Origin: Dehalococcoidia bacterium
GTDB taxonomy: Bacteria; Chloroflexota; Dehalococcoidia; Dehalococcoidales; S120
Assembly: GCA_011192075.1 (NCBI GenBank)
Contig: DUER01000136.1
Span: 7,763 to 50,183 of the forward strand
Direction of reading: 5' to 3'
DNA: 42,421 bases
The notes under the pieces were generated by a model. The model did not search any database and had not been told where the DNA came from. It saw only the letters and a program-made list of their open reading frames with translations. Position 1 is the first letter of the stretch, and each line of letters begins with the position of its first letter. Made by a program: the position numbers and the translations under genes. Below, piece after piece: positions 18,383 through 27,666 of the stretch.

Positions 18383-19924
18383 TCACTTTACTAAGACGAT
18401 GTGCCGTTGCCACTGGGGTAAGCTGTGGGGGAAATCAGAGCGGAAATGAGCCCCTCGGCTCTCTTCCCTAAGCAAGGCTGCTTCGGTCACTAATCGACCG
18501 CATAATATCAGGTTGCTTAGCTCATAGGTAGGACGGTCTACAGGTTGGGGTAAGGACTTTTGCCAGGCAGCCATGATATCTGCTACCTGGGTCAGGCTTT
18601 CTATATCGCGTATGATACCTACTTTATCCCAGTGCAGTTGCTGCAAGGTGGAGAAGCTAGGTGCCGGCAAAACCTCAGGGACTTGCCTCCAGCTAAGCGA
18701 GTGGTGAACCTCAACACTTCTACTGACAGGAGGTGCCTTGGTCTCAGCTCCCTTTCCGATTCTCTCTATAATTCTCTTGCTGAATACGAGCACTTCAATC
18801 ATTGAGTTTGAGGCCAGCCGGTTTGCCCCATGGACGCCGGTGCAGGCAGTTTCACCAACGGCGAATAATCCAGCTATGTTGGTTTCACCCCAGATATTAG
18901 TCTTGGTACCGCCCATCATGTAATGGGCAGCCGGGGCTACTGGTACCAGACCTTTGGTGACATTTAGCCCATGGTCCAGGCAGAAGCGGTATATATGAGG
19001 AAACCGGGTAGTAGTAACCTTGTGCGGTAAATGGGTAGCATCAATGAAGACCCTATCTGAGCCTGTCCTTTCCATCTCATAGACAATGCTGCGAGCTACT
19101 ATATCCCGTGGTGCTAGGTCACCATCAGGTGTATAGTCAGGCATAAAGTGATGCCCTTCTGTATTGCGCAGTGTCCCCCCTTCACCCCTGACCGCTTCCG
19201 ATATAAGGAACGGAGTTACCCCAGGTAGGCGTAAAGCAGTAGGGTGAAACTGGAAAAACTCCATATCAATAATTTCAGCTCCAGCATTAAAGGCAAGAGC
19301 TACACCATCACCAGTGGCTATTTCCGAGTTAGTACTAAACTTATATAACTGTCCAGCACCCCCAGAAGCTAAAATTAGGGAGCGGCAGCCGAATTCCTCA
19401 ACAGAGCTGGTACGACAATCAAGGGCTCTTACCCCGCTAACTTGCTCCTTTTCTACCAGGATCTCAGTCGCCAGACAATCTTCAAGTACCTGGATTTTAG
19501 AATCATGCACCCTTTCACTTAGAGTAACTTCAATATGTTCACCAGTGGCATCACCACCAGCATGCAGGATACGGGGCACACTGTGAGCTGCCTCCATAGT
19601 GAGGGCAATCTCACCGTTAAGTGTGTCAAAAGGTACGCCAAAATTGACCAAATCAGTAATACGGTCAGAAGCCTCATCTACCAAAATACGCACTGCCTCT
19701 TCATCACATAGGCCGTCTCCAGCAGCTATGGTATCGTGAAAGTGGATCTCAGGTGAATCATTCTTGCTTATGGCGGCAGCAATACCCCCCTGGGCATGCC
19801 TAGTATTACAGTCTCCAATACTACCTTTGGTTATAATAAGCACACTCCCTTGCTCTTTAGCCAGTAAGGCAGTATAAAGCCCAGCAATACCGCTACCAAC
19901 AATAACATAGTCATATTGGTTCAT
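18383..19924 (-). CDS. nadB: L-aspartate oxidase
   Basis: YDYVIVGSGIAGLYTALLAKE; NTRHAQGGIAAAISKNDSPEIHFHDTIAAGDGLCDEEAV; MGGTKTNIWGETNIAGLFAVGETACTGVHGANRLASNS. Confidence 0.88.
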   Translation of the reverse strand: MNQYDYVIVGSGIAGLYTALLAKEQGSVLIITKGSIGDCNTRHAQGGIAAAISKNDSPEIHFHDTIAAGDGLCDEEAVRILVDEASDRITDLVNFGVPFDTLNGEIALTMEAAHSVPRILHAGGDATGEHIEVTLSERVHDSKIQVLEDCLATEILVEKEQVSGVRALDCRTSSVEEFGCRSLILASGGAGQLYKFSTNSEIATGDGVALAFNAGAEIIDMEFFQFHPTALRLPGVTPFLISEAVRGEGGTLRNTEGHHFMPDYTPDGDLAPRDIVARSIVYEMERTGSDRVFIDATHLPHKVTTTRFPHIYRFCLDHGLNVTKGLVPVAPAAHYMMGGTKTNIWGETNIAGLFAVGETACTGVHGANRLASNSMIEVLVFSKRIIERIGKGAETKAPPVSRSVEVHHSLSWRQVPEVLPAPSFSTLQQLHWDKVGIIRDIESLTQVADIMAAWQKSLPQPVDRPTYELSNLILCGRLVTEAALLREESRGAHFRSDFPHSLPQWQRHIVLVK

Positions 19925-20481
19925 TAGCTTTCGTCCACCCGGTATCTGGCTTTTCCCTCCTGATACAGGTCTCCACCATAAATATCATTTATCACAGTTA
20001 CTGGGAAATCTTCTACTTCTAGGCGACGAATTGCCTCCGCACCCAGCTCCTCGTAGGCTATTACCTCTGCTTTCTTGATACTCTTAGAGATGAGAGCGCC
20101 GGCACCACCTATGGCAGCAAAATACACCGCCTTGTATTTTTTCATGGTATCTTTCACCACTTGCGAGCGCATACCTTTGCCAATCATCCCTTTAAGCCCC
20201 TCGGCTATCAAGCAGGGTGAGTAGCTATCCATACGACCACTGGTAGTAGGCCCGGCAGACCCGATTGGTTGGCCTGGTTTAGCTGGGGAAGGTCCCATAA
20301 AGTATATCGTTTGCCCCATAATATCAAATGGCAGTGGCTTCCCTTGCTCCAGAGCCTCAACCATCCTCTTATGGGCAGCATCCCGCCCAACATACATAAT
20401 ACCAGTAAGCAAAACATTATCCCCAGCTTTAAGGTCTTGTAAAATTTCATCAGTTAACGGCAACGTAACCCTTTTAGTCAT
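19924..20481 (-). CDS. Class I fumarate hydratase (or tartrate dehydratase), beta/C-terminal subunit
   Basis: LTDEILQDLKAGDNVLLTGIMYVGRDAAHKRM; GPTTSGRMDSYSPCLIAEGLKGMIGKG. Confidence 0.92.
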   Translation of the reverse strand: MTKRVTLPLTDEILQDLKAGDNVLLTGIMYVGRDAAHKRMVEALEQGKPLPFDIMGQTIYFMGPSPAKPGQPIGSAGPTTSGRMDSYSPCLIAEGLKGMIGKGMRSQVVKDTMKKYKAVYFAAIGGAGALISKSIKKAEVIAYEELGAEAIRRLEVEDFPVTVINDIYGGDLYQEGKARYRVDES

Positions 20482-20494
20482 TATTATCCTTCTA

Positions 20495-21667
20495 TTAGAC
20501 TTTCAATCCTTTTAAAATATCTTGGGCAATAATGCTCCTCTGAAGTTCCAGTGCCAGCTCGGTGGCACTGGTGGCTAAAGCATGACGACATAACCTTTCC
20601 ATAGGCAGTCCACCCATATAGGGTGGTCCATTGAAAATGTGAGCCACTCTATCAGCAACACTGTGAACCATCTCGGTAGCGAATAGCTTCACCATAGCCG
20701 CTTGGCGGCGTATTGACTCCCCCTTGTCTGCCTTCCAGGCAGCTTCATAAACCATGAGTCTACAGGCATGAATGCCCATAGCTATATCAGCTAGTCCAGC
20801 TTCTATACTGGTCCGCCTGGAAATAAATTGCCCAAATGACTGCCAGGATTGAGCCTGTGTGGTTGATTCCTCAAGCAATCTTTGAGCGACCCCTACGCAT
20901 CTAGCCCCTCTTATCAGTCGCCTTGAGGGGAGCCATTTTTTACCTAAGTGGAAAGACTTCCCTTCCTGTCCCAATATATTTTCCGCTGGTACTAGACAGT
21001 GGTCAAACACCAGAGACATAGGTTCCCCGGTTTGAGATTGCCATCCTGTCTTTTCTTCACCACCGCTCACAGTAAATCCGGGAGTATCTTTATCCACCAA
21101 GAAGCAAGTTACCCCGTCCCTGAGTCCTTTATCCCCAGTGGCGGCGAAAACAACGGCAAAATAATCTTTGCCGACTCGGGAGAAGGACACCTTTTTACCA
21201 TTAAGAACGTAGTGTTTGCTTACCTTTTCTGCTTTCATCTCTATATTGGACAGACGGGCTGTCTTTTCTGGCTCCGTTAGTGCCAGATAGGCGTGCCTTT
21301 GCCGATGAAGCACTGGTAGAAAGTACTTTTCCTTCTGCTCAGCATCACAATCAAAAAGAATAGGAGTAACATCACCAAAATTGAAGGGGATAACCGTCTG
21401 AGCTAGCTCTTCTTCAACCAGGCAGTTACCGAAGGTGCTCAGACCAACGCCGCCAAGTTCCTCAGGCACGCCTACTCCCCACAACCCCATATCCCTAGCC
21501 ATCTTGACGAGTTTTTCTTCGGTATCTTCAGGTAGGAACATACGGGCATCGCTCAGGTCAGCCGCCCGTCCCAGAATATCCCTCTCCAGAGGCTTCAATT
21601 GGTCGTTGACAAAGGCTCTTACCAAACTCTGTACCATTTTTAGGTCTTCCGGTATCTCAAAATCCAT
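20495..21667 (-). CDS. Acyl-CoA dehydrogenase family protein
   Basis: ACAD fold motifs: WGVGVPEELGGVGLSTFGNCLVEEELAQ; YLALTEPEKTARLSNIEMKAEK; YVLNGKKVSFSR. Confidence 0.9.
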   Translation of the reverse strand: MDFEIPEDLKMVQSLVRAFVNDQLKPLERDILGRAADLSDARMFLPEDTEEKLVKMARDMGLWGVGVPEELGGVGLSTFGNCLVEEELAQTVIPFNFGDVTPILFDCDAEQKEKYFLPVLHRQRHAYLALTEPEKTARLSNIEMKAEKVSKHYVLNGKKVSFSRVGKDYFAVVFAATGDKGLRDGVTCFLVDKDTPGFTVSGGEEKTGWQSQTGEPMSLVFDHCLVPAENILGQEGKSFHLGKKWLPSRRLIRGARCVGVAQRLLEESTTQAQSWQSFGQFISRRTSIEAGLADIAMGIHACRLMVYEAAWKADKGESIRRQAAMVKLFATEMVHSVADRVAHIFNGPPYMGGLPMERLCRHALATSATELALELQRSIIAQDILKGLKV

Positions 21668-21688
21668 TTAACGCCTCTTCTAAGTAAG

Positions 21689-22141
21689 TTAACCTTGGTT
21701 GATAGCTTCCTCTAGAAATAGGTCCAAATCAAGCTCATCCTCATCGCCTATTCGTTGCTCCAGGCGGGACATAACCTCTACCATACGACGATTGACTACA
21801 TAGTTCTTAATAGTAGTGTCAACCTGAGGACAGACCAGAATGCAAGCACCACATTGGTCGCAGTCCTCGCCAACTATACTTTCCAGTGCCATTGAGGTGC
21901 GCTGTTCTGTCTTCTGGCGCCGAGATGGCTCCCGGAACAAAAAGGGACAGATATCTATGCAGTTGCCACAGCTAATACATTCCTTGTGCCCGCTAATGTC
22001 TTCAGTAATGTTTAACGCATGGCCGGGATTAAAGCCGCTGGAGAGGAGTCGGCACCGACCTACCGGCGGGCTTTTAGTATTTAAGATTTCGTTTAAGATA
22101 CCTTCAATTTCTTCAACATCTGTTTGAATACGCTGTGGCAT
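21689..22141 (-). CDS. 4Fe-4S dicluster ferredoxin-like protein
   Basis: CISCGNCIDICP and CDQCGACILVCP motifs. Confidence 0.85.
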   Translation of the reverse strand: MPQRIQTDVEEIEGILNEILNTKSPPVGRCRLLSSGFNPGHALNITEDISGHKECISCGNCIDICPFLFREPSRRQKTEQRTSMALESIVGEDCDQCGACILVCPQVDTTIKNYVVNRRMVEVMSRLEQRIGDEDELDLDLFLEEAINQG

Positions 22142-22157
22142 ATCTCTCTCCTCAATC

Positions 22158-23840
22158 TCAAGCTAATTTTACCTGACCAGCAGTCAACACCTGTCGACTG
22201 TACTCAGGCAAATAATCAGGCATACGCCTGGCGTAATCGGGTAGCAACAGTGGTGATATTGGTCGCGATTCGGCTATGCCCATCTGTTCCAGCTCCCTCT
22301 GCCATTGGCGCACATGCTCAAGCGTCAGCGAGCTTGGCTTTGCCTCCTTGGCGTACTGAGCGGCGGCTCTACCTGTCCTTCTTCCGAAAACAAATAAGTC
22401 CAGCGTTGAGTTACCAATAAGCCTGTTTCTGCCATGTACTCCTCCCTCGCATTCACCAGCGGCGAACAACCCGGGTACGGTAGTAGCTCCGTCAGTATTA
22501 ATCTTAATACCTCCATTCTGGTAATGTAGGGTAGGGTAGACTAACATAGGCTCCTTGGTTATATCAATATTGAAACGACCAAACTGACGAACCATGGCCG
22601 GTAATTCCCGGGTAATAGTCCCTTCTCCCCGTATAACATCAATCATTGGCGAATCTAGCCACAGACCAACTTGTCCAGTTGTTGTCTCTATGCCTTGGTG
22701 ACGCTCTTGGCATTCTCGAATAATGGCTGCGGCTACCACGTCCCGTGGCTCCAAAGGCATGATGAATTGTTCCCCATCAACATTAACTAGTTGTGCCCCT
22801 AGAGTTCTTACTTTTTCAGTAACCAATTGTCCCAGAATCTGTGTTGGGAAAGCAGCACCGGTGGGATGGTATTGCATGGTATCCATAAAAATTAGCTTAG
22901 CGCCGACCCGATAAGCTAACACCAGTCCATCAGCAGTAGCCCCATAGTGATTAGTGGTGGGAAAACTCTGGATGTGTAACCGCCCTATGCCACCCGTAGC
23001 CATAATCACAGATTTGGCCCGAACCAAGCTTAATTCATTAGTCTCCAGGTTTACCAATATGGCGCCCGCTATTTGCCCCTTATCATCCATTACTAGCTCT
23101 ATTATCGGTGAATATTCCAGATAATTTATATTCCTGTTCTTGATTTCATCACGCAGAACACGCATTTCCTCAAGGCCGGTATAATCTCGCGCTGAGTGTA
23201 ACCTCAATCTTGAGGCACCACCACCAGATAGTTCGTGCATAGTACCATCTGGTCTCTTGTCCCAGTTAACGCCTAATGTTTCCAGCCAGTTAATCACTGA
23301 GGGGGCATCTTTTACTAGCGCCTCTACCAATTCGGGGATATTAGTGAAGTGCCCCCCACCTATCGTATCTAAGTAATGAATAAACGGGGAATCACTGGGT
23401 CTATCGGCTGCCTGTGTCCCGGCTTGAGCGCCTACAGTATTGGCATCACCTAGGCGCAACTTTGTTATTAATAGAACATTAGCCCCATTTTCGCGGGCTA
23501 GAAGGACCGCCGATGCCCCAGCTCCCCCACCACCAATTACCAGTACATCGACATCATAATCAATCTTATCGAGGTCAATTTTATCGGGATTAATGCGGCT
23601 ATTTCCCTCAAGCAACTCAGCTACTTCGTTGGGAGTATAATCACCCTTATTGGGGCCCAGTAGTAACTGGCGCATAGTTCCAGCTACATAGTCAGGATGA
23701 TATTTCGGCAACAAAGGCGTTTTTTCTTCATCGCTGAGGCGAGGAAATGTCTCTTTTAACCGCTTCTCTCGGGTAGCCTCTACTTTGCGGATACTTTCTT
23801 CCATATAAGCAGGATACATTTTAGCTTTACTCCATTCCAA
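22158..23840 (-). CDS. Fumarate reductase/succinate dehydrogenase flavoprotein subunit
   Basis: DVLVIGGGGAGASAVLLARENGANVLLI; GLVLAYRVGAKLIFMDTMQYHPTGAA; GLFAAGECEGGVHGRNRLIGNSTLDLFVFGRRTGRAAA. Confidence 0.92.
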   Translation of the reverse strand: MEWSKAKMYPAYMEESIRKVEATREKRLKETFPRLSDEEKTPLLPKYHPDYVAGTMRQLLLGPNKGDYTPNEVAELLEGNSRINPDKIDLDKIDYDVDVLVIGGGGAGASAVLLARENGANVLLITKLRLGDANTVGAQAGTQAADRPSDSPFIHYLDTIGGGHFTNIPELVEALVKDAPSVINWLETLGVNWDKRPDGTMHELSGGGASRLRLHSARDYTGLEEMRVLRDEIKNRNINYLEYSPIIELVMDDKGQIAGAILVNLETNELSLVRAKSVIMATGGIGRLHIQSFPTTNHYGATADGLVLAYRVGAKLIFMDTMQYHPTGAAFPTQILGQLVTEKVRTLGAQLVNVDGEQFIMPLEPRDVVAAAIIRECQERHQGIETTTGQVGLWLDSPMIDVIRGEGTITRELPAMVRQFGRFNIDITKEPMLVYPTLHYQNGGIKINTDGATTVPGLFAAGECEGGVHGRNRLIGNSTLDLFVFGRRTGRAAAQYAKEAKPSSLTLEHVRQWQRELEQMGIAESRPISPLLLPDYARRMPDYLPEYSRQVLTAGQVKLA

Positions 23841-23841
23841 T

Positions 23842-24531
23842 TTAGTAAGCAGGTTCTATTTCACGCTCAGCATATAGACGGCGTAGCTTGCTCTCTTCCA
23901 TCTTTTTTAGTTCTTCTATTTCAGCATCAAATTTACCTGCCTCAATCTCAGCTATCCTATCCTCAAGGTGCTTGGAGGGAGGGGCAAGGTAACGACCATA
24001 CAAGCGCCGACATAAGATAGCTATATTATAGGGCACTATTCCCTGGGGACATCGGGCAGCACACAAACCACACATCACACAGTCAAAGGACTTATTGACT
24101 ACTTCTCGAATATCGCCTCGTAAAGCATCAGATATAAACCACATCACCTCAAGGTCCTGAGGGCAGGTTTTAGTGCAATTATTACAGCCAAAACACTCGA
24201 CCAGTTCTGGATAGAGGGAAAGCACTTGTTCCCCAGTCGACGCTATCTCCTCCAAATTATAAAGAGCCTTGGCAGCAGGAAAGAATGGTACCTGCACCAG
24301 GTACATATCTGGTTCAACAGTCTTCTGGCAGGCAAGGTCATATCTTAACTGAGAGTCGTTTTTAAAATTGTAAATGGTAGCGCAGGCACCACAAAATCCG
24401 GCACGGCACCCACAGCCCCGAATCATCCTGTAGCCGCAATATTCTAGTGCCATCAGGATAGTAAGCCCTTCGGGAACCTGATAGTGCTTACCCATGATGT
24501 AAATATTGACCATTCGAGCTGTTTCAGCCAT
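23842..24531 (-). CDS. Fumarate reductase/succinate dehydrogenase iron-sulfur subunit
   Basis: N-terminal 2Fe-2S domain (GCGCRAGFCGACATI...CQKTV) and two C-terminal clusters (CFGCNNCTKTCPQ, CVMCGLCAARCPQ). Confidence 0.88.
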   Translation of the reverse strand: MAETARMVNIYIMGKHYQVPEGLTILMALEYCGYRMIRGCGCRAGFCGACATIYNFKNDSQLRYDLACQKTVEPDMYLVQVPFFPAAKALYNLEEIASTGEQVLSLYPELVECFGCNNCTKTCPQDLEVMWFISDALRGDIREVVNKSFDCVMCGLCAARCPQGIVPYNIAILCRRLYGRYLAPPSKHLEDRIAEIEAGKFDAEIEELKKMEESKLRRLYAEREIEPAY

Positions 24532-24544
24532 TCTTCACCTCAAT

Positions 24545-25390
24545 TCAAAGAATTGCTTCTTTATGCCGAGCACCATGACATTGTAGGTTAACGGCTACTG
24601 GCAGGCTAGCGATATGGCTAGGAAAAACTTCGGCATGAACAGCCAGAGAAGTAATCCTGCCGCCATACCCCATTGGTCCAATGCCGAGATTATTGATTCG
24701 GTGCAAAATCTCCCTTTCCAATTCGACAACCTCAGCATCCGGATTGGGCTCGCCTACCTTACGTAATAACGCCCTTTTAGCCAGTAAAACAGCCTTTTCC
24801 GCTGTCCCCCCGATACCCACACCAACGATAACCGGGGGGCAAGGATTACCCCCTGCTTCATCGACAGCATTGACGATAAAATCTATCACTCCTTGTTGAC
24901 CACGCGCCGGGGTGAGCATAGCCAGGCGAGCTATGTTCTCGGCACCACCCCCCTTAGGCATTACCATGATTTTGAGCCTATCACCAGCGACAATATCAGT
25001 ATGAATGACCGCTGGTGTGTTATCCTTAGTATTCACCCTGCCTGAATAAGGCTGACCCACAATAGACTTGCGTAGGTAGCCCTCATTATACCCCTGCCCA
25101 ACTCCCTCATTCACAGCAGTGTAGAGGTCACCGCCAACAATGTGGGCATCCTGTCCCAGTTCCAGAAATACCACAGCGGTTCCAGTATCCTGACACAGAG
25201 GTATCCTTTCTTTAGCGGAAATACCTGCATTCTCTAATATCCTATCCAGCACCTCCCGCCCAACCGGAGATTCCTCGATCTCCCTTGCCTGCCTGAGGGA
25301 GGTTAACACATCATCGGGCAGAAAAAAATTAGCTTCCTGAAAAAGACGGGATATGGTCTTAGTTATTTCTTGTACCTCAATATCCCTCAT
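24545..25390 (-). CDS. Class I fumarate hydratase, alpha/N-terminal subunit
   Basis: IPLCQDTGTAVVFLELGQD; MPKGGGAENIARLAMLTPARG; GIGPMGYGGRITSLAVHAEVFPSHIASLPVAVNLQCHGARH. Confidence 0.93.
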   Translation of the reverse strand: MRDIEVQEITKTISRLFQEANFFLPDDVLTSLRQAREIEESPVGREVLDRILENAGISAKERIPLCQDTGTAVVFLELGQDAHIVGGDLYTAVNEGVGQGYNEGYLRKSIVGQPYSGRVNTKDNTPAVIHTDIVAGDRLKIMVMPKGGGAENIARLAMLTPARGQQGVIDFIVNAVDEAGGNPCPPVIVGVGIGGTAEKAVLLAKRALLRKVGEPNPDAEVVELEREILHRINNLGIGPMGYGGRITSLAVHAEVFPSHIASLPVAVNLQCHGARHKEAIL

Positions 25391-25423
25391 TGGTTAGCTT
25401 CCCCCCAAAAAGTAGGCGCGTAA

Positions 25424-26614
25424 CTAGACGCCTTGTGCCATCAATTCTCTGAGTTCGACTATCATTTCTGGTACGTCAATCTTCATAGGGCATCTTGTCT
25501 TGCACCGGCCACAAGTTAGACAGGTGAAAGCCATTGAAGCTGCCTTTTCCCTATTCTGGGTAATCATTGCTGCCCAGACAGCGCCGACACCGGCGAAATA
25601 CTTATCACCAAAATGCCCTGCGGTTACAGCAAAGACAGGACACTCATAGAGACAGCCACCACATCTCAGACAGTAGAGTGCTTGCCGTAGTATCGGATGC
25701 TTGGCTAAATCAGTCCTCCCATCATCCATAAAGATAACATGGAACTCTGCTGGTCCGTGGGCTCCATACGTAATTACCTTCTCAATGTCACCGGTTTTAC
25801 TTGGGCCCGACACCAGGCTTACATAGGAGGGAATAGTATAATTGGCATATCTCCAGGTTACCTCAGCAACCTTGTAGGCATCACCAAGGGTTTGTACCAG
25901 TTTTTCCATACCAACAAGGGCAATATAAACCGGTGGAGCACTGGTAGCCAGGCGAATATTCCCCTCATTCTCAATATGAAATAATGTTCCTGTATCGGCG
26001 GCAACCACATTGGCACCACTGATACCTATGTCTGCCTGAAAATATTTTTCCCGGAGCAACTTCCTGGCAGTTGCCACCAGTGTTTCTATATCCGGCGGGA
26101 GTTCCTGTCCCGTAATCCTGGAGAAAAGCTGGGCAACATCCTCTTTTGGAACGTGGACCGCCGGCGCCAGGATGTGCATGGGCTTTGAGCCCAATTTTTG
26201 AATGATAAACTCCCCTAGGTCGGTTTCATAGACTTCGTTACCCAGTGCCTCTAGGTACTCTCGTAATTCAATCTCCTCTCCGGTCATGCTTTTACCTTTG
26301 ACGATTAGTTTACTGCTCCCAACAAGTTCCCCGATGATATTCAGTGCGTCATCGGCTGTTTTAGCTATATAGGCTTTACCCTTGTTCTCCTCGATAGCTT
26401 CACATGCCTGTTGAGCAAGTTTCTCCATATCACCGATAGCTTTCTCCTTCATCTCCCTAACTTCTTCAGCCATCTTAATAGTGTGAGGGAATTTCTTCAG
26501 GGCATTATTGATATTTGCCCTATAGCTCTTAATTGCCCGCAATAAAGCAACTCGTATCTTCTCATCATGAACAGAATCCATTATTTCTTTCTTGTAATCG
26601 GTAAAAACAGACAT
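25424..26614 (-). CDS. LUD-domain/4Fe-4S protein, LutB-like
   Basis: ADTGTLFHIENEGNIRLATSAPPVYIALVGMEKLV is LutB/LUD-like; CLRCGGCLYECPVF and CLTCGRCKTRCPM Fe-S motifs. Start revised to ATG at 26614, just after the upstream stop. Confidence 0.85.
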   Translation of the reverse strand: MSVFTDYKKEIMDSVHDEKIRVALLRAIKSYRANINNALKKFPHTIKMAEEVREMKEKAIGDMEKLAQQACEAIEENKGKAYIAKTADDALNIIGELVGSSKLIVKGKSMTGEEIELREYLEALGNEVYETDLGEFIIQKLGSKPMHILAPAVHVPKEDVAQLFSRITGQELPPDIETLVATARKLLREKYFQADIGISGANVVAADTGTLFHIENEGNIRLATSAPPVYIALVGMEKLVQTLGDAYKVAEVTWRYANYTIPSYVSLVSGPSKTGDIEKVITYGAHGPAEFHVIFMDDGRTDLAKHPILRQALYCLRCGGCLYECPVFAVTAGHFGDKYFAGVGAVWAAMITQNREKAASMAFTCLTCGRCKTRCPMKIDVPEMIVELRELMAQGV

Positions 26615-26615
26615 T

Positions 26616-27629
26616 CTACACCCCCATAGCCATAGCCACGATTTGAGCCAGGTCAAGGACTTCTACGCTATCGACTTTCAGCTCTTTGAGTCCGTCCTTT
26701 AGCTGCATAATGCATCCCGGACAGTGAGTAACAATAATCTCGGCTCCAGTTTCAAGCAATTCCTTGGTTCTGTTCACGGCTAGAATCAGGCTCAACTCAG
26801 GGAAGACCGCTTCAAATCCGGCCCCACCACCACAGCATGTTGCCCACTCCCCATTGGTCCCATCAGTTTCTACAAGTTCAATACCCTTAATAGCCCTCAG
26901 TATTTGGCGCGGTTCTTCTATCAGTCCCAAGTAACGGGCAAGCTGACACGGGTCATGATAGGTAACCTTAACTTCCTTAGGGAATCGCAGTTCTCTGGAC
27001 TGGATACCTTCTAGTACAACCTCCAAAAAATGCTTCACTTCCAAATCATATCCCTCAACACACCTGGGCATTAGGGTACGGATGGTACAGGTACATGAGG
27101 GAACGATGCTAATAATTCGTTTTACCCCAGGGGATTTTAGCCTTTTATACACCTCCTGAGCATTTTTAGCAAACTCGCTTTGTAATCCAATATAGTGTAG
27201 CAGTCCTCCACAGCACGGCTCATCCTCAGCAAGATAGCCAAACTCAACCCCAAGGTTATGTAGCACTTTAACCGCATCCCTCAAGGGTTGGCCATCAGCA
27301 TCTCCACCCCTGACGGCAACCTTACGGTACATCCCAGCAAGGTCAAGCCCCAGCTTCTTTTGAAATCCGGCAAGACTCATTGGTAGTTCAACACCGACAG
27401 CACTTTTATCCATCTTTCGTATAAGAGACATCAAGGACTCAAGTTCACTACTATACTGATACCCGCACCCAGCAAAAAATATGGTTTCTCCCTTTTGGGG
27501 AAGGTTAAGGCCTTTAGCCCATTTTGCGCCTGACACCTTCGAGGCACCTAATATATTGTGCTTGGTGATAATATTATCTGCCATATAAACTAACCCTGGA
27601 GGAATCAGCCCTTTTGATTTTTTCTTCAT
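26616..27629 (-). CDS. CCG-domain Fe-S oxidoreductase, LutA/HdrD-like
   Basis: Two cysteine-rich domains: EPCCGGLL...CTCTIR, and CQLARYLGL...ATCCGGGAGF...THCPGCIMQL. Confidence 0.87.
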   Translation of the reverse strand: MKKKSKGLIPPGLVYMADNIITKHNILGASKVSGAKWAKGLNLPQKGETIFFAGCGYQYSSELESLMSLIRKMDKSAVGVELPMSLAGFQKKLGLDLAGMYRKVAVRGGDADGQPLRDAVKVLHNLGVEFGYLAEDEPCCGGLLHYIGLQSEFAKNAQEVYKRLKSPGVKRIISIVPSCTCTIRTLMPRCVEGYDLEVKHFLEVVLEGIQSRELRFPKEVKVTYHDPCQLARYLGLIEEPRQILRAIKGIELVETDGTNGEWATCCGGGAGFEAVFPELSLILAVNRTKELLETGAEIIVTHCPGCIMQLKDGLKELKVDSVEVLDLAQIVAMAMGV

Positions 27630-27666
27630 CGCTTATCTTACTCCGTTTACCCCATTAGATAAATCC

